This document shows, one piece after another, positions 17,202 through 25,580 of a stretch of 64,000 bases of DNA. Location of the stretch: NCBI GenBank assembly GCA_027487245.1, contig JAIYDY010000055.1, positions 1-64,000 on the forward strand. The letters are read 5' to 3'. The stretch comes from Hyphomicrobiales bacterium (GTDB lineage Bacteria > Pseudomonadota > Alphaproteobacteria > Rhizobiales > Beijerinckiaceae). The notes under the pieces are model-generated. The model did not search any database and was not told the origin of the DNA. It saw only the letters and a list, made by a program, of their open reading frames with translations. How positions within the stretch are numbered: the stretch's first letter is position 1; each line of letters starts with the position of its first letter. Position numbers and translations under genes: made by a program.

Positions 17202-18149
17202 ATGCAGCTTCCGGTTATCACAGGCACCGCGCTGCGTTCGCCGACGGCGTGGGTGCAGCGTGCAGCTACGGCCTGTTTCGCTGAGCCCTTCGTTGCCCTG
17301 ACAGCGCTGTTCCTGCTGCTGATGCCTGCGTTCGCGCCCGGTTTGCCGGGTGCTTCCGGCGGGGTGGCCCTGGCGGCGTCGCCGATGGGGATCGGCTTCC
17401 AGCGGTTCACGGCGACCGGCCCGAAGGACGCGCTCGGGCGCGGCATTTCCGACATGCTGGACACGGACATGGTCAACCTGCTCGACGAGCAGGGCAACCG
17501 GGACTGCCAGCTCGCCGTGCGCGAGGTCAAGCGGATGGACGAAGTCCTGAAGGAACTGGAGCTTCAGAAATCGCCCATGTTCGACCAGTCCAAACGCGTG
17601 ATCCCGAACTTCATCGAGTTGCGCTACAGCGCGGCTGGGCATGTCACCACCACCGAGACATCGATGTCGATCGACATCAGGATCACCGACACCCGCAGCG
17701 GCAAGCAAGTGGCCAGCTTCGAGGCGACGCTCGACCCTGAAAAAGAGGATATCCTGCAGACCATCGACAAGGCGGTGAAGTCGATCCTCGACCAGATATG
17801 CCCCCGCATGCACAAGCTGAACCTGTCCGTGGGGCCTCACTTCGTCATCGATGCCGAGGTGTGCGGCATCGACAAGCCGTTCCAGGTCCGGCCCAAGGGT
17901 CAGTTCGGCGGCGTGCTTGTGAAGTTCGCGCCGGCTTCGCGGGAGGCCGGCAGCTTCACGGAAGCAGGCCGTGCCTATGGTGCGGTGTGGAACGGCAGCG
18001 GCAACTACACCATCCGCTGGAGCGGCGACAGCGGGGCCTTCCGGGCCTCGAACCCGAACACCGCGCGTGTCGGCGCCGGCTCATCGAAGAACAATGACGT
18101 GATGACCGGCACGGTGACGAGGCTGGCGAAGCGCTGCGCGGCCGGCTGA
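17202..18149 (+). CDS. Exported protein with a CsgG/LpoB-like N-terminal domain
   Basis: 315 residues. A hydrophobic segment (VALTALFLLLMPAFAPGLPG) acts as signal sequence. The next part, MGIGFQRFTATGPKDALGRGISDMLDTDMVNL, followed by alternating strands and helices (about 60-200), resembles the CsgG/TolB-N-like fold that recurs in envelope proteins. The C-terminal 110 residues are beta-rich (VLVKFAPASREAGSFTEAGR, GSGNYTIRWSGDSGAFR) with three Cys in this half. The start has GAGGAGGG 7 bp upstream. It interrupts the hydantoinase/ABC region on the opposite strand. The family assignment is by pattern only. Confidence 0.6.
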   Translation: MQLPVITGTALRSPTAWVQRAATACFAEPFVALTALFLLLMPAFAPGLPGASGGVALAASPMGIGFQRFTATGPKDALGRGISDMLDTDMVNLLDEQGNRDCQLAVREVKRMDEVLKELELQKSPMFDQSKRVIPNFIELRYSAAGHVTTTETSMSIDIRITDTRSGKQVASFEATLDPEKEDILQTIDKAVKSILDQICPRMHKLNLSVGPHFVIDAEVCGIDKPFQVRPKGQFGGVLVKFAPASREAGSFTEAGRAYGAVWNGSGNYTIRWSGDSGAFRASNPNTARVGAGSSKNNDVMTGTVTRLAKRCAAG

Positions 18150-18234
18150 GCGCGATCAGCCGGCCATCATCTGTTTCCCCGTCCGGGGCCTGTTCGCAGG
18201 TGAAACATCTCAAGCCTGCCTGCGGCTGCCGGGC

Positions 18235-18270
18235 AAACGAAACCGGCGCGGACCCTGTGATCCGCGCCGG
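18235..18270 (-). terminator. Rho-independent terminator of the ABC importer operon
   Basis: Read on the minus strand, a 10-bp stem CCGGCGCGGA / TCCGCGCCGG with an 8-nt loop is followed by TTTCGTTT. It lies 41 bp after the substrate-binding-protein stop codon and faces the convergent exported-protein gene. Confidence 0.75.
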
Positions 18271-18310
18271 CTGGTGTCATCATCAGGCCGTTGCCGGCCA
18301 GAGGCCGCCG

Positions 18311-19300
18311 TCACTTCATCGCAGCGTCGATCACCGTGTGGGTCCAGGCACCGACCGGCTTCTTGGTGATGACGGGCTGCTCGCCGCCGGCACCCATCAG
18401 CGTGGTCACGGTGCGCTCGAAATCGGCGGGATCGAGCTTGCCGTTCGAGCCGGCGGTCAGCTTGTTGATCTCGCCCATCATGCGCTTCTGGTGGGCTTCC
18501 TTCTGGGCGCCGCTGGCATCGTTGTCGAGCACGATCTTGGCGGCCTCGTCCGGGTTGGCGCGGGCATATTCCCAGCCCTTCATGGCGGCCTTCACGAACT
18601 TGCCCATGCGGGCGACGAAGGCCGGATCCGACAGGCGGTTCTCAAGCACATAGAGCCCGTCCTCCATGGTGGAGACGCCCTGGTCGGTGTAGTTGAACAC
18701 CACCAGTTCCTCGGGCTTGAGGCCCGCATCGATGACCTGCCAGTATTCGTTGTAGGTCATGGTCGAGACGCAGGCAGCCTGCTTCTGGATGATCGGGTCG
18801 ACGTTGAAGCCCTGCTTGATGACCTTGACCCCGCCAGCCGATCCGTCGGTCTTGTAGCCGAGCTTGGCCATCCAGGCCATGAACGGATACTCGTTGCCGA
18901 AGAACCAGACGCCAAGGGTCTTGTCCTTGAAGTCGGCAGGCGTGGCGACGCCGGCATCCTTGCGGCAGGTCAGCATCATGCCGGAGCGCTTGAAGGGCTG
19001 GGCGATGTTGACCAGCGGCACACCCTTTTCGCGGGCAGCGAGGGCTGCAGGCATCCACTCGACCACGACGTCGGCACCGCCGCCGGCGATGACTTGCGGG
19101 GGCGCGATGTCGGGGCCGCCTGGCTTGATGGTGACGTCGAGGCCCTCGGCCTTGAAGAAGCCCTTGTCCTTGGCAACATAGTAGCCGGCGAACTGGGCCT
19201 GCGTGACCCATTTGAGCTGGATGGTAACGCGCTCCTGCGCGGTGGCGGGCAATGACAGGGCCAGCGTCATCGCCGCGCCCAGAAGCATCTTCCTGATCAT
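18311..19300 (-). CDS. ABC importer substrate-binding protein, NMT1/THI5-like
   Basis: 329 residues with a Sec signal peptide (MLLGAAMTLALSLPATA) and the NMT1/SsuA-type start VTIQLKWVTQAQFAGYYVAKDKGFFKAEGLDV, GG-ADVVVEW in the hinge and LGVWFFGNEYPF. Homologues bind pyrimidine precursors, riboflavin or related small nitrogen compounds. It closes the operon ATPase-permease-permease-SBP. GGGAGAAG lies upstream of the ATG at 19300. With the RutR-type regulator at the operon head, a pyrimidine, dihydropyrimidine or hydantoin ligand is the best guess. Confidence 0.9.
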   Translation of the reverse strand: MIRKMLLGAAMTLALSLPATAQERVTIQLKWVTQAQFAGYYVAKDKGFFKAEGLDVTIKPGGPDIAPPQVIAGGGADVVVEWMPAALAAREKGVPLVNIAQPFKRSGMMLTCRKDAGVATPADFKDKTLGVWFFGNEYPFMAWMAKLGYKTDGSAGGVKVIKQGFNVDPIIQKQAACVSTMTYNEYWQVIDAGLKPEELVVFNYTDQGVSTMEDGLYVLENRLSDPAFVARMGKFVKAAMKGWEYARANPDEAAKIVLDNDASGAQKEAHQKRMMGEINKLTAGSNGKLDPADFERTVTTLMGAGGEQPVITKKPVGAWTHTVIDAAMK

Positions 19301-19360
19301 CGTGGTCTTCTCCCTGTTTGCATCAGCCCGGCGGGATGATGGCGTCGCAACAACACCCTC

Positions 19361-20338
19361 TCAGCGCGACCGCAGCGAGGGGTGCCAGAAGGTCACCTTT
19401 CGCTCGATCAGCACCAGAAGCCCATAGAAGGCCGAGCCGGCGATTGCCGCAACGGCAATCGTGGCCCAGACCATGTCGAGCGCCATGCGCCCGACCTCTG
19501 TCGAAATCCTGAAGCCCATGCCGACCACGGGCGTGCCGAAGAACTCGGCGACGATCGCCCCGATCATGGCCAGCGTGGCGTTGATCTTCAGGGCATTGAA
19601 GATGAACGGCATGGCCGCGGGAAGGCGCAGCGACACAAGCGTGGCCAGCCATGAGGCACCATAGGAGCGCATCAGGTCGCGCTCCAGATGGCCCGCCGCC
19701 GCCAGACCCGCCACCGTGTTCACCAGCATGGGAAAGAAGGTCATGACCACGACCACGGCGGCCTTCGACTGCCAGTCAAAGCCGAACCACATCACCAGGA
19801 TGGGCGCGATGCCGATGATCGGCAGGGCCGAGATGAAGTTGCCGATCGGCATCAGCCCGCGGCGCAGGAAGTCGAAACGGTCGCAGAGCAAGGCCACGGC
19901 AAAGCCGGCAAGGCAGCCCATGATCCAGCCCGGAATGGCCGCGCGGATCACCGTCTGGACGAAATCTGCGCCCAGTGTCGGCAGCGAAGTGGCGACCCTG
20001 GCGGCAATCAGGGACGGAGCCGGCAGCAGCACGGTGGGGACGCCGAACGCAACGCACAGCACTTCCCAGGTGACGAGGATGGCCGCGCCGAACAGCAGCG
20101 GCACGATCAGGTCGGCGAACCTCTGGCTGGCCGGATTGGAGGGGCGAAGCCGCGCGGCGCGCCGGCAGGCCTGCATGGTCACGCCCAGCGCCACGGCGAG
20201 CGCCAGGAAGGTCGACCAATGCGCACGCCCGGAAAACCCATGGGCCAGAACAACCGCGAGGACGCCACTGCCGACAGCCAGCAGCACCAGAAGCTGCCAG
20301 GCCCGACCCTGTCCAGCATCGGCGGCGCGCGCGCTCAT
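19361..20338 (-). CDS. ABC importer permease, SsuC/ThiX type (second)
   Basis: 325-residue inner-membrane permease of the BPD type. About seven hydrophobic segments; the EAA-type cytoplasmic loop is DLMRSYGASWLATLVSLRLPAAMPFIFNALKI. Its start ATG overlaps the stop of the preceding permease by 4 bp (20335-20338), so the two are translationally coupled and probably form a heterodimer. The frame is open far upstream, but that part is the shadow of the first permease. The N-terminus has two extra segments before the canonical domain. Confidence 0.9.
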   Translation of the reverse strand: MSARAADAGQGRAWQLLVLLAVGSGVLAVVLAHGFSGRAHWSTFLALAVALGVTMQACRRAARLRPSNPASQRFADLIVPLLFGAAILVTWEVLCVAFGVPTVLLPAPSLIAARVATSLPTLGADFVQTVIRAAIPGWIMGCLAGFAVALLCDRFDFLRRGLMPIGNFISALPIIGIAPILVMWFGFDWQSKAAVVVVMTFFPMLVNTVAGLAAAGHLERDLMRSYGASWLATLVSLRLPAAMPFIFNALKINATLAMIGAIVAEFFGTPVVGMGFRISTEVGRMALDMVWATIAVAAIAGSAFYGLLVLIERKVTFWHPSLRSR

Positions 20339-21249
20339 GGCCGGCTCCCCATGGCCTTCAGCGTCAGCCGCTCGGCCAGCGTCACGGCCACGACCAGCAG
20401 GGCCGCGAGGAGCGCCGCAAACAGCAGCGCCGACCAGATCTGGATGGTCTGGCCAAAGTAGCTGCCGGAGAGCAGGCGCGCGCCAAGTCCGGCCTGAGCG
20501 CCGGTCGGCAACTCGCCGACGATGGCGCCGACAAGACTGATGGTCACGGCCACCTTGAGCGAGGCGAAGAGGAAGGGGACCGCCGCCGGCCAGCGCAACT
20601 TCCAGAAGGTCTGCGCGACCGAGCCGTTGTAGGTGCGCATCAGGTCGAGTTGCATCGTGTCGGGCGAGAGCAGCCCCTTCACCATGCCGATCGCGACGGG
20701 GAAGAAGCACAGATAGGCCGAGATGATCGCCTTCGGCACCAGCCCGGTCAGCCCGATCGAACCCAGCGCCACGATGACGATCGGGGCGACCGCGAGGATC
20801 GGGATGGTCTGGCTGATGATCACCCATGGCATCAGGCTCTTGGAGAGCGTGCGCGAGTGCACGATGCCGATGGCGATGACGATGCCGAGCAGGCTGCCCA
20901 TGGCAAAGCCGAGCAAGGTGGCCGACAAGGTCACCCAGGCGTGGAACACGAGGTTGCGCGGGTTGAGCACGACCCCGTCCGCGGTTTCGCGGAACAGGCG
21001 TGTGCCGACGGTGGAATTGTAGAGTTCCGTCACGATCTGGTGCGGCGCTGGCAGCACGGGCCGCTCGATCGCCCAGGACACCTGGTAGCGTTCCGCCAGC
21101 CCGGTGACGCGGGCCAGTTGCGGCAGGTCGTTGTTCATCGGCAGGCAGGCCGCATACCACGCGGCCATGATCAGCGCGGTGATGACCAGCACCGGGACGG
21201 TGGAGCCGGCCTTTCGCGGCACCGCGCGTGAGGGGGCGGCGGCGCTCAT
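20335..21249 (-). CDS. ABC importer permease, SsuC/ThiX type (first)
   Basis: 304 residues, BPD-type inner-membrane permease: six predicted helices after a short cytoplasmic N-terminus, with the loop DLMRTYNGSVAQTFWKLRWPAAVPFLFASLKV that docks on the ATPase. It begins 21 bp after the ATPase stop and overlaps the second permease by 4 bp. A periplasmic insert after helix 1 (LPMNNDLPQLARVTGLAERY) is longer than in SsuC. Confidence 0.9.
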   Translation of the reverse strand: MSAAAPSRAVPRKAGSTVPVLVITALIMAAWYAACLPMNNDLPQLARVTGLAERYQVSWAIERPVLPAPHQIVTELYNSTVGTRLFRETADGVVLNPRNLVFHAWVTLSATLLGFAMGSLLGIVIAIGIVHSRTLSKSLMPWVIISQTIPILAVAPIVIVALGSIGLTGLVPKAIISAYLCFFPVAIGMVKGLLSPDTMQLDLMRTYNGSVAQTFWKLRWPAAVPFLFASLKVAVTISLVGAIVGELPTGAQAGLGARLLSGSYFGQTIQIWSALLFAALLAALLVVAVTLAERLTLKAMGSRP

Positions 21250-21270
21250 GTTGCGATGGCCGGGCCGTGC

Positions 21271-22107
21271 TCAATCATCATAGGAATGGCCGGCGCGCAG
21301 CCCCTCCCTGACGCGTTGGGCGATGGCGAGGAAGCGGGGCGTCTCGCGGATGTCGAGTGTGCGGTTGTCGCCGAGGTCGCAATCTAGGATGTCGATGATG
21401 CGGCCCGGACGGGGGCTCATTACCACGATGCGGGTCGAAAGGAAGACCGCTTCCGGAATCGAATGGGTGACGAAGATCACGGTCTTGCGGGTTTCGGCCC
21501 AGAGCCTGAGCAATTGCTCGTTGAGCTTGTCGCGCACGATCTCATCAAGGGCGCCGAAGGGCTCGTCCATCAGCAGCAATTGCGGATCGAAGCTGAGCGC
21601 GCGGGCGATGGATGCGCGCTGCTGCATGCCGCCCGACAATTGCCATGGGAACTTCTGCTCGAAGCCTGCCAGATTGACGAGGGCGAGATACTTCCGGGCC
21701 CGCGCTGTCCGCTCGGCGGCGGTCATGCCGAACACTTCGAGCGGTAGCATCACGTTCTTCTCGATGGTGCGCCATGGATAAAGCGCTGGAGCCTGGAAGA
21801 CGTAGCCATACTGCCGGTTGAGGCGCGCCTCTTCCGGGGTCAGGCCGTTGACGCTGATCTGGCCGCTGCTCGCCTGTTCGAGATCGGCGATGACCCTCAG
21901 AAGCGTGGTCTTGCCGCAGCCGGACGGGCCGATGAACGAGATGAACTCGCCCTTGCGGACCGCGAGATCGACGTGGGACAGCGCATAGACCGGGCCATCG
22001 GCTGTCTGGAAGGTGAGGGACAGATCGCGGATGTCGATCACGCCGCCCGACAGGCCATCGCTCCCCCCTGCCGGGTTTGCGTGTCGATCCAGCGCCGCGT
22101 CACTCAT
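21271..22107 (-). CDS. ABC importer ATP-binding protein, SsuB/TauB type
   Basis: 278 residues: Walker A GPSGCGKTTLLR, Q-loop YVFQAPALYPWRT, signature QLSGGMQQRASIARAL, Walker B LLLMDEPFGALDE, H-loop FVTHSIPEA. It powers uptake by the two permeases downstream. Start: ATG at 22105-22107 with AAGGATGG upstream. It is the first gene of the operon and diverges from the RutR-like regulator; the shared gap holds two RutR-type operators. Confidence 0.92.
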   Translation of the reverse strand: MSDAALDRHANPAGGSDGLSGGVIDIRDLSLTFQTADGPVYALSHVDLAVRKGEFISFIGPSGCGKTTLLRVIADLEQASSGQISVNGLTPEEARLNRQYGYVFQAPALYPWRTIEKNVMLPLEVFGMTAAERTARARKYLALVNLAGFEQKFPWQLSGGMQQRASIARALSFDPQLLLMDEPFGALDEIVRDKLNEQLLRLWAETRKTVIFVTHSIPEAVFLSTRIVVMSPRPGRIIDILDCDLGDNRTLDIRETPRFLAIAQRVREGLRAGHSYDD

Positions 22108-22169
22108 GCCCGACCATCCTTCAAGCCCGTTTCCTTTCGATGTCCGGACAAGGCCGGAGCCAGCATGTT

Positions 22170-22185
22170 TTGACCGGTTGATCAA
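22170..22185. promoter_or_regulatory. RutR-type operator 1
   Basis: TTGACCGGTTGATCAA matches the RutR pattern TTGACC-N4-GGTCAA, with one arm changed to GATCAA. It lies 63 bp upstream of the ABC ATPase start, placed to control the importer operon. Confidence 0.65.
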
Positions 22186-22259
22186 CTGCATCACGCTCCA
22201 GCAACACTCGTGCCAAGAGCCTGTCCCGATTGCACAATCGCGGGCAGCGTGGACCACAA

Positions 22260-22275
22260 TTGATCGAATGGTCAA
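22260..22275. promoter_or_regulatory. RutR-type operator 2
   Basis: TTGATCGAATGGTCAA has the same half-sites as operator 1 in reversed order (TTGATC-N4-GGTCAA). Its centre is 90 bp from that of operator 1, and it lies 22 bp before the preferred regulator start, suiting autoregulation. It overlaps an in-frame ATG at 22268, which argues that this ATG is not the translation start. Confidence 0.65.
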
Positions 22276-22297
22276 GTCTGTGCAGGATGTTGGCGCG

Positions 22298-23002
22298 ATG
22301 TTGTCCCAGCCCGTGAACAGACCCTTGCCAATGCGCCATTTTGCCGACGAACTGCCAGCGGCGCAGCCTGATGGAGAGCCATCCGCACCGGTGCGTGCAA
22401 TGACCGCGGCGGGTGAGGCGAACAGGGAGCGCATTCTCGATGCAGCCCTTGCCTGTTTCGCGCGCACGGGGCTGAGCGGCACGCGGATCGAGGCCATTGC
22501 GCACGATGCCGGCCTGTCGAAGACCAACCTGCTGTATTACTTCCGCAGCAAGAATGCGCTGTATCTGGCGGTGCTGACCCGCACGCTCGACATGTGGCTG
22601 GAGCCTCTGCGAGCGATCGATGCCGACCGCGATCCGCGTGAAGCACTTGGCCACTACATCACTGCCAAGCTGGAGGCGGCGCGGGACCACCCGGAGGCGT
22701 CGCGGCTGTTCGCACTGGAGGTGATGCAGGGCGCGCCGATGCTGTCAGCCGTGCTGGCCACCGATCTGAAGGAACTGGTCGACCGCAAGGTGGCGCTGCT
22801 TCAGCGCTGGCAGTCGGAAGGTCGGCTGAAACCGCACGAACCCCACCATCTGCTGTTCCAGATCTGGGCGACGACGCAGCACTATGCCGACTTCGCCACC
22901 CAGGTGGAGCAACTCACCGGAGCGTCGCTCGCCGATCCGGCCTTTTTCGAGCAGACCCGCAAGGCCATCTTGGCCAGCATCCTGGGTTCTGTCCTCCCGT
23001 AA
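22298..23002 (+). CDS. rutR: TetR-family regulator, RutR type
   Basis: 234 residues. The helix-turn-helix ANRERILDAALACFARTGLSG...IAHDAGLSKTNLLYYFRSKNALYLAVL and the C-terminal domain (LEAARDHPEASRLFALEVMQGAP, LLFQIWATTQHYADFATQVEQLTG) closely follow E. coli RutR, which senses uracil and thymine and represses pyrimidine use. I start it at the ATG at 22298, with AGGA upstream. Starts at 22268 (inside operator 2) and 22331 (223 residues) are alternatives. It diverges from the ABC importer and is convergent with the TRAP permease. Confidence 0.88.
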   Translation: MLSQPVNRPLPMRHFADELPAAQPDGEPSAPVRAMTAAGEANRERILDAALACFARTGLSGTRIEAIAHDAGLSKTNLLYYFRSKNALYLAVLTRTLDMWLEPLRAIDADRDPREALGHYITAKLEAARDHPEASRLFALEVMQGAPMLSAVLATDLKELVDRKVALLQRWQSEGRLKPHEPHHLLFQIWATTQHYADFATQVEQLTGASLADPAFFEQTRKAILASILGSVLP

Positions 23003-23017
23003 GATGCCGTCCATGCT

Positions 23018-25438
23018 CTAGCTGGCTCCTGCCGGTTTCGCGGTCTGGCCGCGAACCCTGAGCCAGTGCATCACAAGAGCGGCGGTCAGCAGGCCCGCGC
23101 CAGCCAGATCGAACCTGACATCGGCGGCGAGCAGCAGGAAGCCTCCGAGGGTCGCCATCAGGCGCTCGGCGGTGTTCGTGCTCCGGATGGCGTGGCCGGT
23201 GGCCCCGACCACCAGCCCGACCATGGCGTAGGACGAGGTCAGCAGCACCATCAGCACGCCGAACCAGTCGCCCAGGCTCGACAAGGTCTTGCCGTCCGGC
23301 GTCAGCATCAGCAGATACATTCCCTCCGGCGTGAGGCAGAACATCACCGGCACGAGGAAGGCGGGCAGCGTGTATTTCCACGCCTGCATCATGGTGGAGA
23401 AGGGTTTTCCGCCGCAGATCGCGGAGGCTGCGAACGGCGCCAGCGCTGTCGGCGGCGAGACATCGGCCAGTACCGCATAGTAGAACATGAACATGTGCGC
23501 GGCAGGTTCGGGGATGCCGACCTTGACCAGCGCCGGCACCAACATCACGGCGGCGATGATGTAGCTGGCCGTGACCGGCACGGCGAGGCCGAGGATCCAC
23601 ATCGCCAGTGCCGCCAGCATGATGACCAGCAGGCGCGAGCCGCCGCCGAACTCGACGATGATGCCCGAGAGCGTCAGGCCGAGGCCGGTGAGATTGACGA
23701 CGCAGACAATGATGCCGGCGCAGGCGCAGGTGGCGATGATGCCCAGCGTCGAGCGGGCACCATCGGTCAGGCCCTCGATCAGGCGAGTGGCGTCGGGGCC
23801 GACCGGCGCGCCGCCGCGGCGGGCCTGGAGTGCCTGAAAGCCGGAGAAGGCGATGGCGGCTGCCATGCCCCAGAACACCGCCACCGAGATGCGGCCGTCG
23901 AACAGTTCATCCGGGCCAAGGGCCTTGGCGAGCCCGCTCACGGCAAACAACCAGCTTGCCACGCCGAAGATGCAGCCGACGATGAAGGCCTTCATCGTCA
24001 CGAGCCGCGAATCGTCGCGCAGCATCGACAGGCCGAAGGCGATGGCGATGGACCAGAACACAGCCATGAACGACGAGAAGCCGAGCGCCAGGAAGACCGC
24101 GATCGCCCCGAGCGAGAGGAAGTGGTAGCCCTGCGAGCGCGTCAGTTCCCACAGCGAGGCATCCGAGGTCTTGACGGGCTTGATGTCGAGCCGGCGAGTG
24201 TCGGCCTCGGTCATCAGCCAGCACGAGAGATAGTAGAGGATCGTCGGGATGGTGGCGTAGAGCAGCACCTGCAGATAGCTGACGTCGAGATACTCGGCGA
24301 TGATGAAGGCGGCTGCGCCCAGCGTCGGCGGCGATAGCGTCGCGCCGATGCCCGCCGCCGAGAGCAGCCCGCCGCCGATATGGGGCGGATATCCCGAGCG
24401 CTTCAGCATCGGCCAGGCCAGCGAGGCGACCGTCACCGTCGTGGCGACACCCGAGCCTGACACCGTGCCGAGCAGGAAGCCCGAGGCCACGACGGCGCGG
24501 CCCGGGGATGCGGGCGACGGCGTCTTGCCGAACAGCGCGAAGGCCCAGTCGATGAAGAACCGGCCCGCGCCGCCCCGGTCGAGCACCGCGCCATAGAGCG
24601 TGAACAGGATGATGAACGTGGCCGCCACATCCATTGGCGTCGAAAAGATGCCTTCGAGCGTCAGGTAGTTCTGGCCGATGATGCGGTTGAGCGAGAAGCC
24701 GCGATGGTCGAACGGCTCGGGCATCGAGGGGCCAAAATAGCAGTATATCAGGAAGCCGATGGTCACGGCGGGCAGGATCCAGCCCACGGTGCGGCGTGTG
24801 GCCTCCAGGATCAGGGCGATCAGCGCCGCGCCCAGCACCAGATCGTCAGCGGTTGGCCGGGTGGCGCGCGTCTTGATCTCTTCGGCGTAGACCGACAGGT
24901 GGATGGTGCAGTAGATCGCCACGAACACCAGCAGCCAGTCGAACAGGCGCGTGCGCCGCAGCGCGCGGCTCATGGTGATCAGCGGGTAGCTGGCAAAGGC
25001 GAGGCCGACGGCAATGGCGAGCCCGGAGGCAAAGGCATCACGCTGGAAGACGCGGCCTTCCATGACCACGAAGGCGATCCAGCCAACACCGAGGATACCG
25101 GTCAGCAACTCCTCGATGGTGATCATCCTGCTCTTCGCTTCGGGGCCACCGCGGACCAGCGGATACAGCAGGAAGATCAGGGCCAGCGTCAGCGACAGGA
25201 AGCTTGAGCGATAGAAGGTGGTGTTGACCGAGAACTGTGTCCAGTAGAGCGCGTAGCCGGCCAGCCCGAAGGCGGCCGTGGCCGTCAGCCAGCCGAGCCA
25301 GCCCGTGACCCTCGCGGCAGGGCCGCCTTCTGAATCCGACGACAGGCGCTCAAGCTCCTCGGCGGTGAGATTGACCACGTCGGCGGGGGCTGTTGCCGTC
25401 GCCGCCGGGCCAGCCTGCTGCTTGCCACCTGTTGTCAT
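23018..25438 (-). CDS. TRAP transporter fused 4TM/12TM permease
   Basis: About 806 residues with 18 or more hydrophobic segments: the small DctQ-like part (about 40-210) is joined to the large DctM-like part. The large part has the conserved GTVSGSGVATTVTVASLAWPML and GLLSAAGIGATLSPPTLGAAAFIIAEYL repeats and the second-half counterpart VPVTASYIIAAVMLVPALVKVG...DVSPPTALAPFAASAICGG. It imports organic anions with an ion gradient, with the TAXI binding protein encoded just upstream. I use the ATG at 25438 (GGGAG upstream); the ATG at 25492 abuts the terminator hairpin. Confidence 0.92.
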   Translation of the reverse strand: MTTGGKQQAGPAATATAPADVVNLTAEELERLSSDSEGGPAARVTGWLGWLTATAAFGLAGYALYWTQFSVNTTFYRSSFLSLTLALIFLLYPLVRGGPEAKSRMITIEELLTGILGVGWIAFVVMEGRVFQRDAFASGLAIAVGLAFASYPLITMSRALRRTRLFDWLLVFVAIYCTIHLSVYAEEIKTRATRPTADDLVLGAALIALILEATRRTVGWILPAVTIGFLIYCYFGPSMPEPFDHRGFSLNRIIGQNYLTLEGIFSTPMDVAATFIILFTLYGAVLDRGGAGRFFIDWAFALFGKTPSPASPGRAVVASGFLLGTVSGSGVATTVTVASLAWPMLKRSGYPPHIGGGLLSAAGIGATLSPPTLGAAAFIIAEYLDVSYLQVLLYATIPTILYYLSCWLMTEADTRRLDIKPVKTSDASLWELTRSQGYHFLSLGAIAVFLALGFSSFMAVFWSIAIAFGLSMLRDDSRLVTMKAFIVGCIFGVASWLFAVSGLAKALGPDELFDGRISVAVFWGMAAAIAFSGFQALQARRGGAPVGPDATRLIEGLTDGARSTLGIIATCACAGIIVCVVNLTGLGLTLSGIIVEFGGGSRLLVIMLAALAMWILGLAVPVTASYIIAAVMLVPALVKVGIPEPAAHMFMFYYAVLADVSPPTALAPFAASAICGGKPFSTMMQAWKYTLPAFLVPVMFCLTPEGMYLLMLTPDGKTLSSLGDWFGVLMVLLTSSYAMVGLVVGATGHAIRSTNTAERLMATLGGFLLLAADVRFDLAGAGLLTAALVMHWLRVRGQTAKPAGAS

Positions 25439-25496
25439 GCCCCGAACTCCCGCATTCACCAGCCGGCTCAGCCGGTCTTGTCTTGTCTTCATGAAC

Positions 25497-25527
25497 AGAA
25501 AAACCCCGGCGTATGAGCGCCGGGGTT
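25497..25527 (-). terminator. Terminator or attenuator between TAXI gene and TRAP permease
   Basis: On the minus strand a 10-bp perfect stem AACCCCGGCG / CGCCGGGGTT with loop CTCATA runs into TTTTTCTG. It lies about 55 bp after the binding-protein stop and before the permease start, so part of the transcripts should end here. That would give more binding protein than permease. Confidence 0.8.
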
Positions 25528-25580
25528 CAAGTTGTGCGGCTTTCGCCGCGTTCTGGCAACCTGTGCGGTTGTGGATGAAA

